Origin: Certhia americana
Taxonomy: Eukaryota; Chordata; Aves; Passeriformes; Certhiidae
Direction: 5' to 3'
Length of the DNA: 64,000 bases
NCBI GenBank assembly: GCA_018697195.1
Contig: CM031864.1
Span: forward strand, 29,932,198 to 29,996,197
The notes under the pieces were generated by a model. It searched no databases and was not told the DNA's origin. It saw only the letters and a program-made list of their open reading frames with translations. Within the stretch, counting starts at the first letter, position 1; the number at the start of each line of letters is the position of its first letter. Made by a program: the position numbers and the translations under genes. Below are positions 45,211-55,437 of this stretch, piece by piece.

Positions 45211-46499
45211 CCCCTTCTCCAAAGTCTCCCGTGCAAAGTGGAGCCGAGTGGGTTATTGTCAGCGTTCTTGCTTTTGTGCAGGTAAATGCTCTTCCCCTCC
45301 CACCCTTCCTTCCCTTTTATTCCCTCTTGGCTTCTTTAAAGATTGTAGCTCTTGTTTCAGTCCCAGGAGATCCTGTCACACCTTTCTCTGGGCTAGATTT
45401 TATTGCCAGTCAAGCTCAAATATTTCTTGGACTGGGAGGAATCAATATTGCTCCGGTCCCGCTAAGGCAGTGCTGCAGAAGGAGCAGTAGCCTGTGTCCT
45501 GCTGCCTGTGGACCTCAGGCTGGCCTGTCCCCATCCCTGCAGGATGCTGGTGGCACAAAAAGATGCTGGGAGAGGGACTGGAGGTGTCCCCAAGTGCCAC
45601 ATAGCATCATGCAACAGCTCAGCTTGAATTGTTTTAGAGGACTTTCTAGACAGCAGATCATTGAGGCTTTTGCCAGGTATTCCATTTCCTCTGCTCAATA
45701 CCCCTAACAGTTACCCAGAGAAGGCTTTTTCTTTACTTTTCCCCGCCAGATTTCTGCAGCAATTTGAGGAACTGTGACAGAGCCCTATAGAGATGTGACA
45801 AACAAAAGGTGTCTCTGCCCTGAGCCATTTCAAATGGCTCTGCAAGTCCTGACTGACAAGGAGGTGACAGTGCAGGGTGCATCTGTCCCTTGTCCCGTGT
45901 TGATAACATGTGGGGCTGAGCTCTGGCCCGATGGCAGTGGCACATCCAGCAGGACAAAAACCCTGAGGTCATTCCTCCTGCTGCATTACTGTGCCAGCAC
46001 GTGAGGTTTGGAGGCACACAGAGGCTTGGGCTTTATTCTCGAAAAGAGGAAAGAGGAAGTTTGGGAGAATAGTTAGGCTTTTGGTGTAATCTCTTACAGC
46101 GTGTGGAAGAGGAGAAAACTGATGTCTTCACTGACTCAAAGCTTGTTTTTCTTTTCTGGGTAAGTATCAGTCAAATACGCAGCACAGAGACTGAAGATGG
46201 TGTTGGCTCCCAGCAGGGAGGATCTCAGTGCCCTGAAGCCACTACAAGATGCCCAACTCCATGGTGAGTGTTTCCAATGCTGCCTGGTTCGAGACTCTTC
46301 CCAAGCCAAGGCTGTGACCTTGGAAGATGTGGCTGCTGTGGGGCTTTGCTTGCCCGCCAAGGCACACAAGGAGTTCCAGCTGGGCCACGGGATTGGGTGG
46401 AAGATGTGACAGCTGTTCCGTGGGGCCTGGACTCATTGCAGAGCCACTGCATGTCCCTGGGGAAGGCCAAGCAGGGACCACCAGCATCTGTTCACACCC
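45211..46499. other. single-copy non-coding sequence, nothing recognised
   Basis: Ordinary spacer with chance open frames of up to about 158 codons. None shows a domain or splice-bounded structure I can support. Confidence 0.5.
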
Positions 46500-47160
46500 G
46501 ACACCCGGGTTGGAAGGCCGGCGTGGCAACTCTAAAAAAGAAAACTACTAAACAAGAAATAGACTCCTCCAAAAGGAAGAAAAGAAAAAAGTCCCTCAGA
46601 GAAAAGGTGTTTCAACCCCTTTTTGATTTATGAGCTACTATAGGATATTGAGACGTTATTTACAATCGATATACGCTCCTGCAAGGCTCCCGCCGGAGCC
46701 ATAGACCCCGCCTGCCGAAGTGGAGACCGGTCAGCCTGCTCCACTGGAAGTGCCAGCCATGTCCTGCTGGAGAAGGCTATAAAGCTGGACGCAGCTGTAT
46801 ATCTTTCAGAAAATGGACCTGGTTACACGTGTCTTTGGGCAGCTGACACAGGAATATAGTTTAGGGCGAAGGCAGCAGTTCAGCAGCAGGAATCAGCATC
46901 CTTCAGCCCCGCCAGCAGTGAAAGCTCTCGCGCAACGCAGAGCTCTCCGTGGCCCTAAAGGTGCAAAATGGAGTTGTTCACTTGACTTATAATGGAACTG
47001 GGCCGATGGATGGGGTTTATTCTGGGATTTTATCTTTAAAGGGGGATTTGCAAACGCTTTAAGGAGGGGTAAGGGGAGGCGGGGGAAATTCGTTCAGCAT
47101 AAAATTGCATCCTGGCCAAATTCCAGTTTGGGTAATTACGTTCTCTTTTGGTAGTGGCTG
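46500..47160. promoter_or_regulatory. candidate conserved non-coding block
   Basis: Repeat-free block with high CpG retention (CCCGCCGGAGCC, CCCCGCCTGCCGAAG, CTCTCGCGCAACGCAG, GAGACGTTATTTACAATCG), a GGCTCC/GGAGCC hairpin (46685-46700, four-base loop), and TAATTA at 47133-47138 in GGTAATTACG. A lysine-rich + strand open frame (46268-46633) ends at its left edge. Whether this is enhancer, non-coding exon or coding relic cannot be decided from sequence alone. Confidence 0.4.
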
Positions 47161-47760
47161 CAGGACAAAGGGCCATTCATCACGCTCCAAAGTGCTGCAA
47201 AAGGCTCCCATGTTCCACCGGAGAAGTGCCCGTGTTTGAATCCAAGCGAGAAAGTTTTCTTCCCGTGCTCCAGGCCACTCTGGAGGGTAATGGAGCTTGG
47301 CACTGCTTTTTAGGATCCTTTTGGGTGAGATAGAGGGGCAAGGACCTTGTCAGGAACCGCTCAGGCTCCAGCAAATCTGGGTAAGTAGGGCGCTGAGCAA
47401 AATAGATTCCTCGCAGCCTCCCGTGGCTCGCCTTTCACCCCAAGGACACGTTTGTCTTTGCAGAGTGCCACCAGGGCTCCAGGGGATCCCGCTGGAGCAG
47501 AGGAGCTGGATTTCCTCTCTGCAAACCTCCCATTTTGGGAATGCCTATAAGCAAGAAACTGGGTCGCATTCAGCTGAGCAGGGCTCAAGGACTTGGGGTG
47601 CGTTCAGAAGTGGTGCAGGGGAGCCTGGAAGGATGTGAGTGCTCTGCCTTCTTTTCCCCAACTCTCCATACAGCCAGAGAAGAAATATTTGCAACCCTTT
47701 TTCCTGCTTTCCAGCTAGACATGGTTATGCTTAAGTAGTGAGCCACAGTTTTCAGTGGAG
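47161..47760. other. single-copy non-coding sequence
   Basis: No repeat or exon recognised. Confidence 0.5.
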
Positions 47761-47981
47761 CATTGGATATTTGGAAGGAATTCTTGCCTTTGAGGGTGGT
47801 GAGGCACTGCCACAGCTTTCCCAGAGAAGCTGTGGCTGCCCCATCCCTGGAAGTGTTCAAGGCCAGGTTGGACAGGGCTTGGAGAAGCCTGGGATAGTGG
47901 AAGGTGTCCCTGCCCAGAGCAGGGGTGTTGGACTAGATGAACTTTAGGACACCTTCCAACACAGACCTCTGGTTCTGGGAT
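47761..47981 (+). mobile_element. CR1 LINE 3' fragment
   Basis: Sense-orientation CR1: ATTGGATATTTGGAAGGAAT, GAGGGTGGTGAGGCACTG, CCCAGAGAAGCTGTGGCTGC, CCATCCCTGGAAGTGTTCAA, GTGGAAGGTGTCCCTGCCCA, GGTGTTGGACTAGATGAAC, ending with a mutated GACACCTTCCAACACAGACC and a poor tail. About 220 bp retained. Confidence 0.94.
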
Positions 47982-48179
47982 TCCTTATCTCCCTGGTAGC
48001 TCTCTTTGCAGCCAGTCCCTGTCCAGGCAGAGTGAGGCCCCATGGTGGCAGCCCCTGTGCTCAGGAAGAGGCAGCAGCATCTCCACAGGGTGAAGGAGCC
48101 GTGACTGCATGCCCCCCACCAGCTGACCTGCCAGGGAGCATCCTTGGCCTATGTGCCTTGAGAGTGTCCCTTTAAAGCA
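47982..48179. other. spacer between CR1 and homeodomain-site cluster
   Basis: Single-copy sequence with no recognised feature. Confidence 0.5.
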
Positions 48180-48312
48180 ATTTGTAGACTGTTATCCTGT
48201 ATCATTAACCTAATTAGTGTAATTGCCGCCATTTATGTAATGAGTATAAATACTGGAGGAATCCCATAATTAGGAGATGTAATTAGGTAATTAATAGATG
48301 ACATGGTAACAA
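48180..48312. promoter_or_regulatory. homeodomain-site cluster with YY1-type motif
   Basis: Four TAATTA cores lie at 48211-48216, 48267-48272, 48280-48285 and 48288-48293, all within 83 bp. GTAATTG at about 48219-48225 adds a fifth near-core. GCCGCCATTT at about 48225-48234 matches the YY1 consensus. TAATTA is the consensus of many Q50 homeodomain and LIM-homeodomain proteins. The surrounding sequence is repeat-free although CR1 copies sit 200 bp to the left and 840 bp to the right. The motifs are seen directly; enhancer activity is inferred. Confidence 0.5.
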
Positions 48313-49152
48313 AAATCCAGGGGAAACTTTGCAAGGTGGACAGCGTGTGTGTGTGTTTTGCGCACGTGTGCGTGGCTGTTATTCATCCGTCACAGATGTG
48401 CTCTGGGATAGGCCTCAGATATCCCATGGAGCTCCTCCATATCCCATGGGCAACATAAGGGGACCTTCAGGTGATGTGAGAAGGCTCCTTGGGGCTCTAC
48501 AGACCTTGCAGAAGGGATCTGGGGAGCCAGGATTTGCTCAAGGGAAGAGCAGAGCTGTGACCATCGCTTTGCCATACGAACAAAATTTGCTTTCAGATCC
48601 TGAGAGAAGCAAGGTGAATTTAGCAAGGTCCAGCCCTACTGGAAGGTGGTTGGAAGTCCCATTAGTCCCATAGAGCCTCTCTGCTACAAGTGCTGCTGGA
48701 AATAGCATGACAGCCAGCTCCTGCACCAATAGCCCGAGCAGAGGGATGATAAGGAGCCCCAGGGTGTGCTCAGCTGCCTGATAAAGTCTCATTTTAGTTC
48801 TCCTGTGGGTTTGGCTTAGAAAAGTGATTGGAGCTGGAAATTGTGTTTGTGCTGTGAAGAGCTGATAAAGTTCCTGCTGCGCCTGAGGAGCATTTTTTTT
48901 AGAGTGTCACGAGTTGTGAGTGCTTGAGCTGGACCCTTTCTAGCTGTGGAAATGTTGACTTTTTCCTGCTGCTCTCTGTCTCTTGCTCCTCCCAGCCTGT
49001 TCACACTTCTAGAGAACTTACATGTCCAGATGTACTCAAAGAAAATAAGTTGCAGATAAGGAAAGTTTTTTCTTTGTTGTTTTTTTTTGGTGTGTTTTTG
49101 TTGATCATCTGGTTGGCACCTGCCAGGAGGAGTCACTACCACCAGGTTTCAG
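48313..49152. other. single-copy non-coding sequence
   Basis: Contains a short GT repeat (48345-48355) followed by CGCACGTGTGCG. Otherwise no gene or repeat seen. Confidence 0.5.
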
Positions 49153-49468
49153 TGCCTGAGGGGGCCTGGAAAAAGAACTGGAGGGACTTTTGGCAAGGGG
49201 CTGTAGTGGATAGGACAAGCGGAGATGGCTTCAGACTGACAGAGAGCAGGGTTAGATTGGATATTGGGAATAAATTCCTTAGTCTGAGGATGCTGCAGCA
49301 CTGGAATAGGTTGCCCAGAGAAGCTGTGCATAACCCATCCCTGGAAGAAGAGCAGGTTAGATGGGGTACTGGAAGGTGTCCCTCCCCACAGCAGAGGCTT
49401 TGGACAAGATGATATTTAAAATCCCTTGCAATCCAAGGGATTCCAACCATTCTGTCACTCTGTGATAA
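49153..49468 (+). mobile_element. CR1 LINE 3' fragment
   Basis: Sense-orientation CR1 of about 315 bp: GGGGGCCTGGAAAAAGAACT, GGCAAGGGGCTGTAGTGGAT, AGGACAAGCGGAGATGGCTT, GGATATTGGGAATAAATTCC, CACTGGAATAGGTTGCCCAG, AACCCATCCCTGGAAGAAG, GATGATATTTAAAATCCCTT, and a tail with TTCTGTCACTCTGTGAT. 5'-truncated and non-coding. Confidence 0.95.
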
Positions 49469-51142
49469 GCTGTAAGTATCTTGGTGCAGAATGTGTCCCC
49501 TGCAGAGGGTCCTGGGCTCTGCACATCACCATAACCAGCCTACACTGGCTTATTTGGAAGAAGCCACCAGCTTTGTGGCTTTTACTCTTGGCCTCTCTAC
49601 CTCCCTTTTGCGGAATGCTCTCTCCAAAGGATGAGCTCTTTTGCACTCCTTGGGAGGAGCACTGCAGCCAGCAGGAAGTGACCCCAAGGTGAGCATCACT
49701 GGAAGTGGCAGCTCGCAGGAGAGGTCAGAGTTTGTGCAAGCCTTGGGTGGTCAAAGCCTGTGGAGTCCCTGGGACCAGCAGCTAGAGGGAGATATGACCT
49801 CACGCTGAGGGCCAGCCTTGCCTGTGCCCTGGATTCCTGTCGTGATGCCAAAGAAAATCCTCCCCACTTTCGAGTGTTCAGGGTCCATGTAATGAACAGC
49901 CATAATGCAGACTTCATTACATAGCATAAGTAATTCTCAGGATTAAAGACTTTTGAAATGGCTCCTGCTTCAGTTTCTGTCAAAGTATTTCTTAGTCCCT
50001 GTCTACCTGGGAACTTTTATCGGGTGTATCATGATCAGTGGATGTAGGTCCAGTTACTCCAGAAAGGGTCTGTCTAGACATTTTAATTCCAGTATAAAAA
50101 GGGCCTTTCTTTCCTTTAGTTTGAATTTTCTTGCACGTGCCCTTCACAAAATCAAGGCCTGCTTCCTCAGTGGAGGAGCCTCCATGTTATGTTTAAATAC
50201 CCACCCTGGGCTGCATCAAAGCCCCCTCTGCCCCAGGCCAGCAGTTCCTGCTCCTGCTTCCAGCTGTTTCCCTGGCTCATGGATGGGGAAGTAGATTGGT
50301 GTTTGGCAGCTGCTGGGCTGGAGGTGGTTGATTGTGTCCAAAGCAAGCACATGGTCTTGCAGGACACTTCTGCAGTCTTTCAGCTTAACCTTCCTCTGCC
50401 CCTCTCTGCTTCCTGGTCCCTTGTTCCATGCTCCCCAACCTCCCACTCCAACGGGATGTGTCCCATGGGGCACCGTTAGCTGAAGGATGACCCTTCTCCT
50501 TTATCCAGTTTGGGGATTTGCCTGCTGAGATACAAATTTGCCGGAACAGTGTTGTGTTTTGGCTCATTTTCCAGGTATCTCAGCTTTAAACCTGTTTGGA
50601 GGCCTTGCAAAGAGAGCCCCCTGCCCTCTGCAGAGCTGAGTGAAGGTGCTACAACTCCTGTGCTGTGGTCACAGAGGGTGGCTCAGCTGCTGGCTCTCAA
50701 AGTGATGGACTGTGGGGAGTATCTGCCTCCCTCTGCCCTGGACCATCACATGGGTGAGGATTGTTGCTATTTCTACATTTTGCCCTCATTTTGCCCTTGT
50801 CTTTGCCCTCGACAGGCACCAAGCATTGATTTATTCTCGTTGCCATGTCCAAACTACTTTAACCCAGACCTCCACAGTGGGTGCAGAGCAGCCATGCTTT
50901 CTCTTGTTCTCCTTTCATGATAAAACCCCTTTTTGCTGTGTTTCTGTCTCCCCTTCAAGGACTAACTCTGCCTGAGTCCTGCCAACTTTCATTTTGTTCT
51001 TGTATTTCTTGATTTCAGATGTGTCTTCCTTCGCTGATCTCTCCCCCACCTCATCTTTTATCCTTTGTAGTCCTGATGATGTGTGAATACACTTTTCCTA
51101 TCAAACATTGTTCCAGGCTCAAAGCCTAGGTTCCCCACACTA

Positions 51143-51147
<5 letters not shown>
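49469..51147. other. single-copy non-coding sequence
   Basis: No exon or interspersed repeat recognised over about 1.7 kb before an A33 tract. No polyadenylation hexamer was noticed immediately upstream of the tract, so a processed pseudogene is not supported. Confidence 0.45.

Positions 51148-51180
<33 letters not shown>
51148..51180. repeat. (A)33 homopolymer
   Basis: Thirty-three consecutive A, the longest pure homopolymer in the window. It could be an expanded simple repeat or the tail of an unrecognised retrocopy. No target-site duplication was seen around it. Confidence 0.9.
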
Positions 51181-51184
<4 letters not shown>

Positions 51185-52259
51185 CATTTCCTGCATGTTT
51201 AAGCCCTTAATCTCTTCAGTTGTGCTGAATGCATTGATAGTATTGATGTATTGTAGTCCTGCCCTAACTTTGTGCATCTTCTCTAGTGAGCTTCATTTAT
51301 CTCTCCAGGATGAATCAGAAGTTGTCTTCTAGGAATGACCAGCTGCTCTCCAAAGCTGTCGTCAAACAGGCATCCATGGAAAGCCACAGGTGTGAGTAAG
51401 ACCTGGGTGTAAGCAGCCTATCGGGAGCAGTTGTCTGGAAGATGGAGCAAAGCATTAACTGGGAGCATTGAATTATGTCTCTCTCAAGATTTGTCCTGGT
51501 TTAAAGCAAAATGGATCCAAGGAAGTCACATGGCTCATGTTAGAAAAGGAGATTCTAATGCTGTAGTAATTTTTTCCCTCCTAATCATCTCTGTCTACAG
51601 ATTTGTTGGAAGACAGGTTGTCAGGACAGTGTTATCAAATAATTATCCTGTGCCTCCTTAGAGTAACCTCTGCAAGAAAGTGTTTAGATAGAGAAGCCAC
51701 ATGAACTAGTCATTAATATCTTATAGGTCAGAGTTACGGATGTTGCATTGTGATGAAATATGTATTTCTTCCTATTTCTTAGGAAAATGGGCTTGTGAGA
51801 CAGAGCAAGATTTATGATGATCTTAATTAGTTATTTCCTAGCTTTCAAAATGTTTGGGTTTGAGAGATGATATGATAGATAATTAACTTGTTGTCAGACA
51901 GTGACTTCTAAAATGAAATGTTTGTTCTCCAAATGTTGTTTATCTCAATGTGAATTGTATGCATGCCATAGTGCACACACACAGGTACACATAGATAAAA
52001 ATGTGGATATGCATCCCTGCAGCCAGAGGAGTTGGGAACACAGGTTAATGCTTCCATCATTCCCAGCTCCATGTCAGGCTGAGTGAAGCATGCAGGAATC
52101 CCAGCCCTTCCATGGCTGTTGCCACTTTTCTTGCCATGCTTGTCCTCACCTTCCTGCTGGAAAGGTGACCCACAGAGAGTAAAGGGATTGTTATCCTGCC
52201 CTGCCCTTTCCTGTGCTTGGTTATGGGCTAAGGTGAAAGCCAGAGGGGTTTTCATGGGC
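51181..52259. other. AT-richer single-copy non-coding sequence
   Basis: The stretch at about 51180-51960 is AT-rich, but no dense motif cluster, repeat or exon was recognised. Confidence 0.5.
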
Positions 52260-52640
52260 TGAGAGATTTGGGGTTGTTCATCCTGGAGAAGAGAAGGCTC
52301 CATGGAGACTTTAGAACTCCTTCCAATACCTAAAGGAGCTAATAAAGAACTGGAGAGAGAAACTGGGAGCGATAGAACAAGGCTGAATGGCTTTAAACTG
52401 ACAGAGGGCAGACTTAAATCAGGTATTAGGAAGAAATTCTTTCCTGTGAGAGTGCTGAGGCACTGGAACCGGTTCCCCAGAGAAGCTGTGGCTGCCCTAT
52501 CCCTGGAAGTGTTCAAGGCCATGTTGGACAGGGCTTTGATCAGCCTGGTCCATGGTGTCCCCATCCACAGCAAGAAGGACTGGAATGAAATGATCTTTGA
52601 AGTCCCTTCCAACCCAAGTAATTCTGTATCTCTATAATAA
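52260..52640 (+). mobile_element. CR1 LINE 3' fragment
   Basis: Sense-orientation CR1 of about 380 bp reaching further 5' than most copies here: TTGGGGTTGTTCATCCTGGA, GAAGAGAAGGCTCCATGG, CCTTCCAATACCTAAAGGAG, CAGGTATTAGGAAGAAATTC, TTTCCTGTGAGAGTGCTGAG, GCACTGGAACCGGTTCCCCA, GAGAAGCTGTGGCTGCCC, TGATCTTTGAAGTCCCTTCC, with a degraded tail. A long open frame on the - strand through this copy (51908-52612) is an artefact of the repeat. Confidence 0.95.
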
Positions 52641-53134
52641 GTCCTCCAAACCAGTAAGTTCCCGACACAGCTGCCAGTAACATGGTGCTTGTTAAGAGCA
52701 AACTAGTGCTAAACTAGTAAAGCTTAAATGAAGGGAATTATATCCTTCGTTGCTATATCCCTGAAGGACAGAGAGGGGGCTGGAGAGAACCTTCAGGGAA
52801 GGCAGAGGGCAGGATTTCATTGACCCCAAAGGATGCTGGATGTGCTCCCTGAAGCCATGGCTGCTTCGATGCCTCGTTGCTGCGGGGGAGCAAAGCTGCT
52901 GCAGAAGAAAAGAGGTCACCTGGAAGTTGATTTTTTTTTTCTTTCTCTTTCTTCTGCATTTTTTCACCAGAGCTTTATAAATAACAGACAAAACCCCTGG
53001 GGGAAAACCTCCCAACCAGCTGCCTGTTGCAAATGCTCCAGGAAATGGGAGGTGGCAGGGGAAGAGGGAAGGAAGGCTAAATTTGGTGGCTTTTATTTTT
53101 AACGAGGGCTATTTCAATTGGCTTTAAACCCATG

Positions 53135-53136
<2 letters not shown>
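52641..53136. other. single-copy non-coding sequence
   Basis: Contains a T-rich/CTTT-rich patch (about 52930-52953). No gene recognised. Confidence 0.5.
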
Positions 53137-53165
<29 letters not shown>

Positions 53166-53179
53166 CAACCAAAAAAAAA
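53137..53179. repeat. A-rich tract
   Basis: Twenty-nine A (53137-53165), then CAACC and nine more A. No element body was recognised upstream. Confidence 0.88.
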
Positions 53180-54354
53180 GCAAAAACCAGAGCCAGGACA
53201 AACTTTTGCCAGCACCAGAGGGGCCTTTGGAGCCAAGCACTCGCTCTGGCCAGCGCGGCACAGACACGGGGTCTGTGCCAGCCCTTGCTCCAGGACTTGA
53301 CAGCTCAGATACTGCCAAGGCCATCACAGGGACAGAGATGAGGCGATATATTTCAAGGCAAGATTTCTCCAGCAAAGCCAAAAGAGGCTCAAAACTTTCC
53401 AAAGCAACCAAAGGAGGCACCTGCAAGTCCTTGCTTGTCTGCAGGACTGCTGTACTTGGGTCCCTGGTGCAGCACAGTAAAGCTGAAGTTAATGAACCCA
53501 AACAGCCAAGCAGAAAGCAAATCCTTTCTCTTATTTTGCTTTTAAAAAAAATTCCGTGACAACCCTTTCCCTCCTGACTGGCCCTTGCTAAATCTTGCTG
53601 TTTGCAACACCTGAAGTCAAGGCGTATAAAATGACTTGGCAGCATCCCTCTGACGTTCCCCTGGCACTCTCTGGAGAGCAAAGGTGTTCACCTTGGTGTC
53701 CTGGCTGCATGCCAGGGTAAGTAATTACATTTGGCCTCTATAAATTAGCCCGTGCTCGCAGCTGGGGAGCTGCAGCGTCATTTCCTCCTGGCTGTGCCAT
53801 GCCTGCCACGCTCCACTCGGGCACCGGTTGCATCTCAGTGGAGGGCAGGCACGGGGAGCAATGTGGGCTTGCTCGTGCTAATGCTCCCTTAAATTGCTCT
53901 GAGGTTACAGGTCTGCCTCTCGATGCTGCCAGGCTCAGAAAGGAGAGCGCAGAGCTGAGCGGGATCGGGCTCCCCACCCCAACAGGGTGACCTGATAAAT
54001 TGTCACCAGTCAGCTGAACCTCAGTAACGGCCTCTCGGCTCACAGCTAAAATTAGCTGAAATGGCATGAAGAGAATTGCTGAAACCTCCACGAAAGTGAT
54101 TTAAGGCGAAGCACGTGACCTTGCATTTGTCACGGGCCGCAGCACGCGCAGGCTGCTGGCACAGCGCAGGTGATGCGCGGGAGCGTGTTCAGCCCTGCAA
54201 CTCCAGGGTTGGAGCACCCCATCCCACTGCTCCCCAGCACTGGCTCAGCTGAACCCCTTCTGCTGGCATCCAGCTTTAGGGGTCTTCAGCTAGTGCCTGC
54301 TAATAGCTTCAGAGTGGACTTCAGAATACAGTTAATTTTTCTTTTTTTTTTTTT
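53180..54354. other. single-copy non-coding sequence with a small CpG-rich patch
   Basis: About 54090-54190 holds roughly ten CpG including GAAGCACGTGACC (E-box CACGTG), CACGGGCCGCAGCACGCGC and GATGCGCGGGAGCG. It is too short to call an island. A T-rich run (54342-54354) abuts the next CR1 copy. No exon supported. Confidence 0.5.
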
Positions 54355-54512
54355 CCATAGAATGAACTAGGTTGGAAAAGAGCTTTTGAGGTCATCAAGT
54401 CCAGCCTATGACCTAACACTTCTTTATCAACTAAACCATGGCATGGAGTACCACATCCAGTCTTTTTTAAAACACATCCAGGGATGATGACTCCACCACC
54501 TCCCTGGGCAGA
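54355..54512 (-). mobile_element. CR1 LINE 3' fragment, reverse orientation (GGTTGGAAAAGAGC type)
   Basis: Reverse complement of the same CR1 sub-type as the copy at 33.1 kb: CCATAGAATGAACTAGGTTG, GGTCATCAAGTCCAGCC, AACTAAACCATGGCATGGAG, CATCCAGGGATGATGACTCC and ACCACCTCCCTGGGCAG. About 158 bp retained before the similarity stops. Confidence 0.9.
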
Positions 54513-54749
54513 GGATACTGATTTAAGGTTAGGAACAATGTGTTGGGCAGCTGTGTGTACTTCCCACTGCAGGCACCAAGATAACCCCGTTTAGTCTGGG
54601 CTGAGATGGAGTGTGCCTACATGGGAGAGATGATAAAGCAGGGTTGGAAGGTCTAAGCAGGAGGAGATGTGTTGCCACGCTTCAGACTTGTGATCATTCC
54701 TTTCAAAGGTTGTCTGCTTGGTCTTTAATTTCTGAGACACTGCTGGATT
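54513..54749. other. spacer between two opposed CR1 copies
   Basis: Single-copy sequence. The left end could be a heavily diverged continuation of the preceding CR1. Confidence 0.45.
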
Positions 54750-55437
54750 CTGTGCCTGGGATGGAGCAGCCCTGGATGTAGGGACAAACTGAGGAGTGAG
54801 ATGCTAAAAATCAGTGCTGCAGAAAGGGACCTGGAGGTCCTGGAAAGGGGGAAGTTGAATGTGAGTCAGCATGCCCCAGCAGCCAACTGTGTCCTGGGGG
54901 ACATCAGACAAAGCACTGCAGGCTGGGCCAGGGAGGGGATTGTCCTGCTCTGCTCTGCACAGGCACAGCCTTACCTTGAATGTTCAGTGCCACAATATAT
55001 GGAAGATATTAAGCTGTTAGAGAGCACCCAGGGGAGGGCAGTGAAGATGGTGAAGGGCTCTGAGGGAAGCCATATGAGGAATTGCTGAGGGCACTTGGTC
55101 TGTTCAGCTGGAGGAGACTAAAGGGAGGCCTTATCACAGTCTACAACTTCCTTGTGAGGGAAAGAGGGAGGGACAAGCACTGATCTCTTCTCTGGGGTGA
55201 CCAGTGACAGGACCTGAGGCTGTGTCAGGGGAGGTTCAGTACCAGAAAAAGGTTTTTCACCCAGAGGGTGGTTGGGCAATGGAAAAGGCTCCCCAGGGAA
55301 GTGGTCACAGCACCAAGCCTGACAGAGCTCAAGAAATGTCTGGACAATACTCTCGGGGATGGTCCTGTGCAGGGCCAGGAGTTGGCCTCGATGATCCTTG
55401 TGAGTCCCCTCCAACCCAGGATATTCTGTGATTCTGT
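54750..55437 (+). mobile_element. CR1 LINE 3' fragment, longest copy in the window
   Basis: About 690 bp of sense-orientation CR1 spanning the end of the ORF2 region and the 3' UTR: GCCTGGGATGGAGCAGCCCT, GCTGCAGAAAGGGACCTGGA, GAATGTGAGTCAGCATGCCC, AGCACCCAGGGGAGGGCAGT, TCAGCTGGAGGAGACTAAAG, CAGTGACAGGACCTGAGGC, GTTTTTCACCCAGAGGGTGG, AGGGCCAGGAGTTGGCCTCG, ATGATCCTTGTGAGTCCCCT and TATTCTGTGATTCTGTG. Stops and gaps in the former ORF2 make it inactive. A 204-codon - strand open frame overlapping it (55118-55732) is an artefact. Confidence 0.96.

Noticed and set aside
50500..51180. processed pseudogene ending in the A33 tract
   Set aside because: No AATAAA-type signal, no target-site duplication and no protein-like frame were seen upstream of the tract.
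51908..52612. 234-codon open frame on the - strand
   Set aside because: Its N-terminal half runs antisense through the CR1 copy at 52260-52640, and the rest has no domain. It is a repeat-derived artefact.
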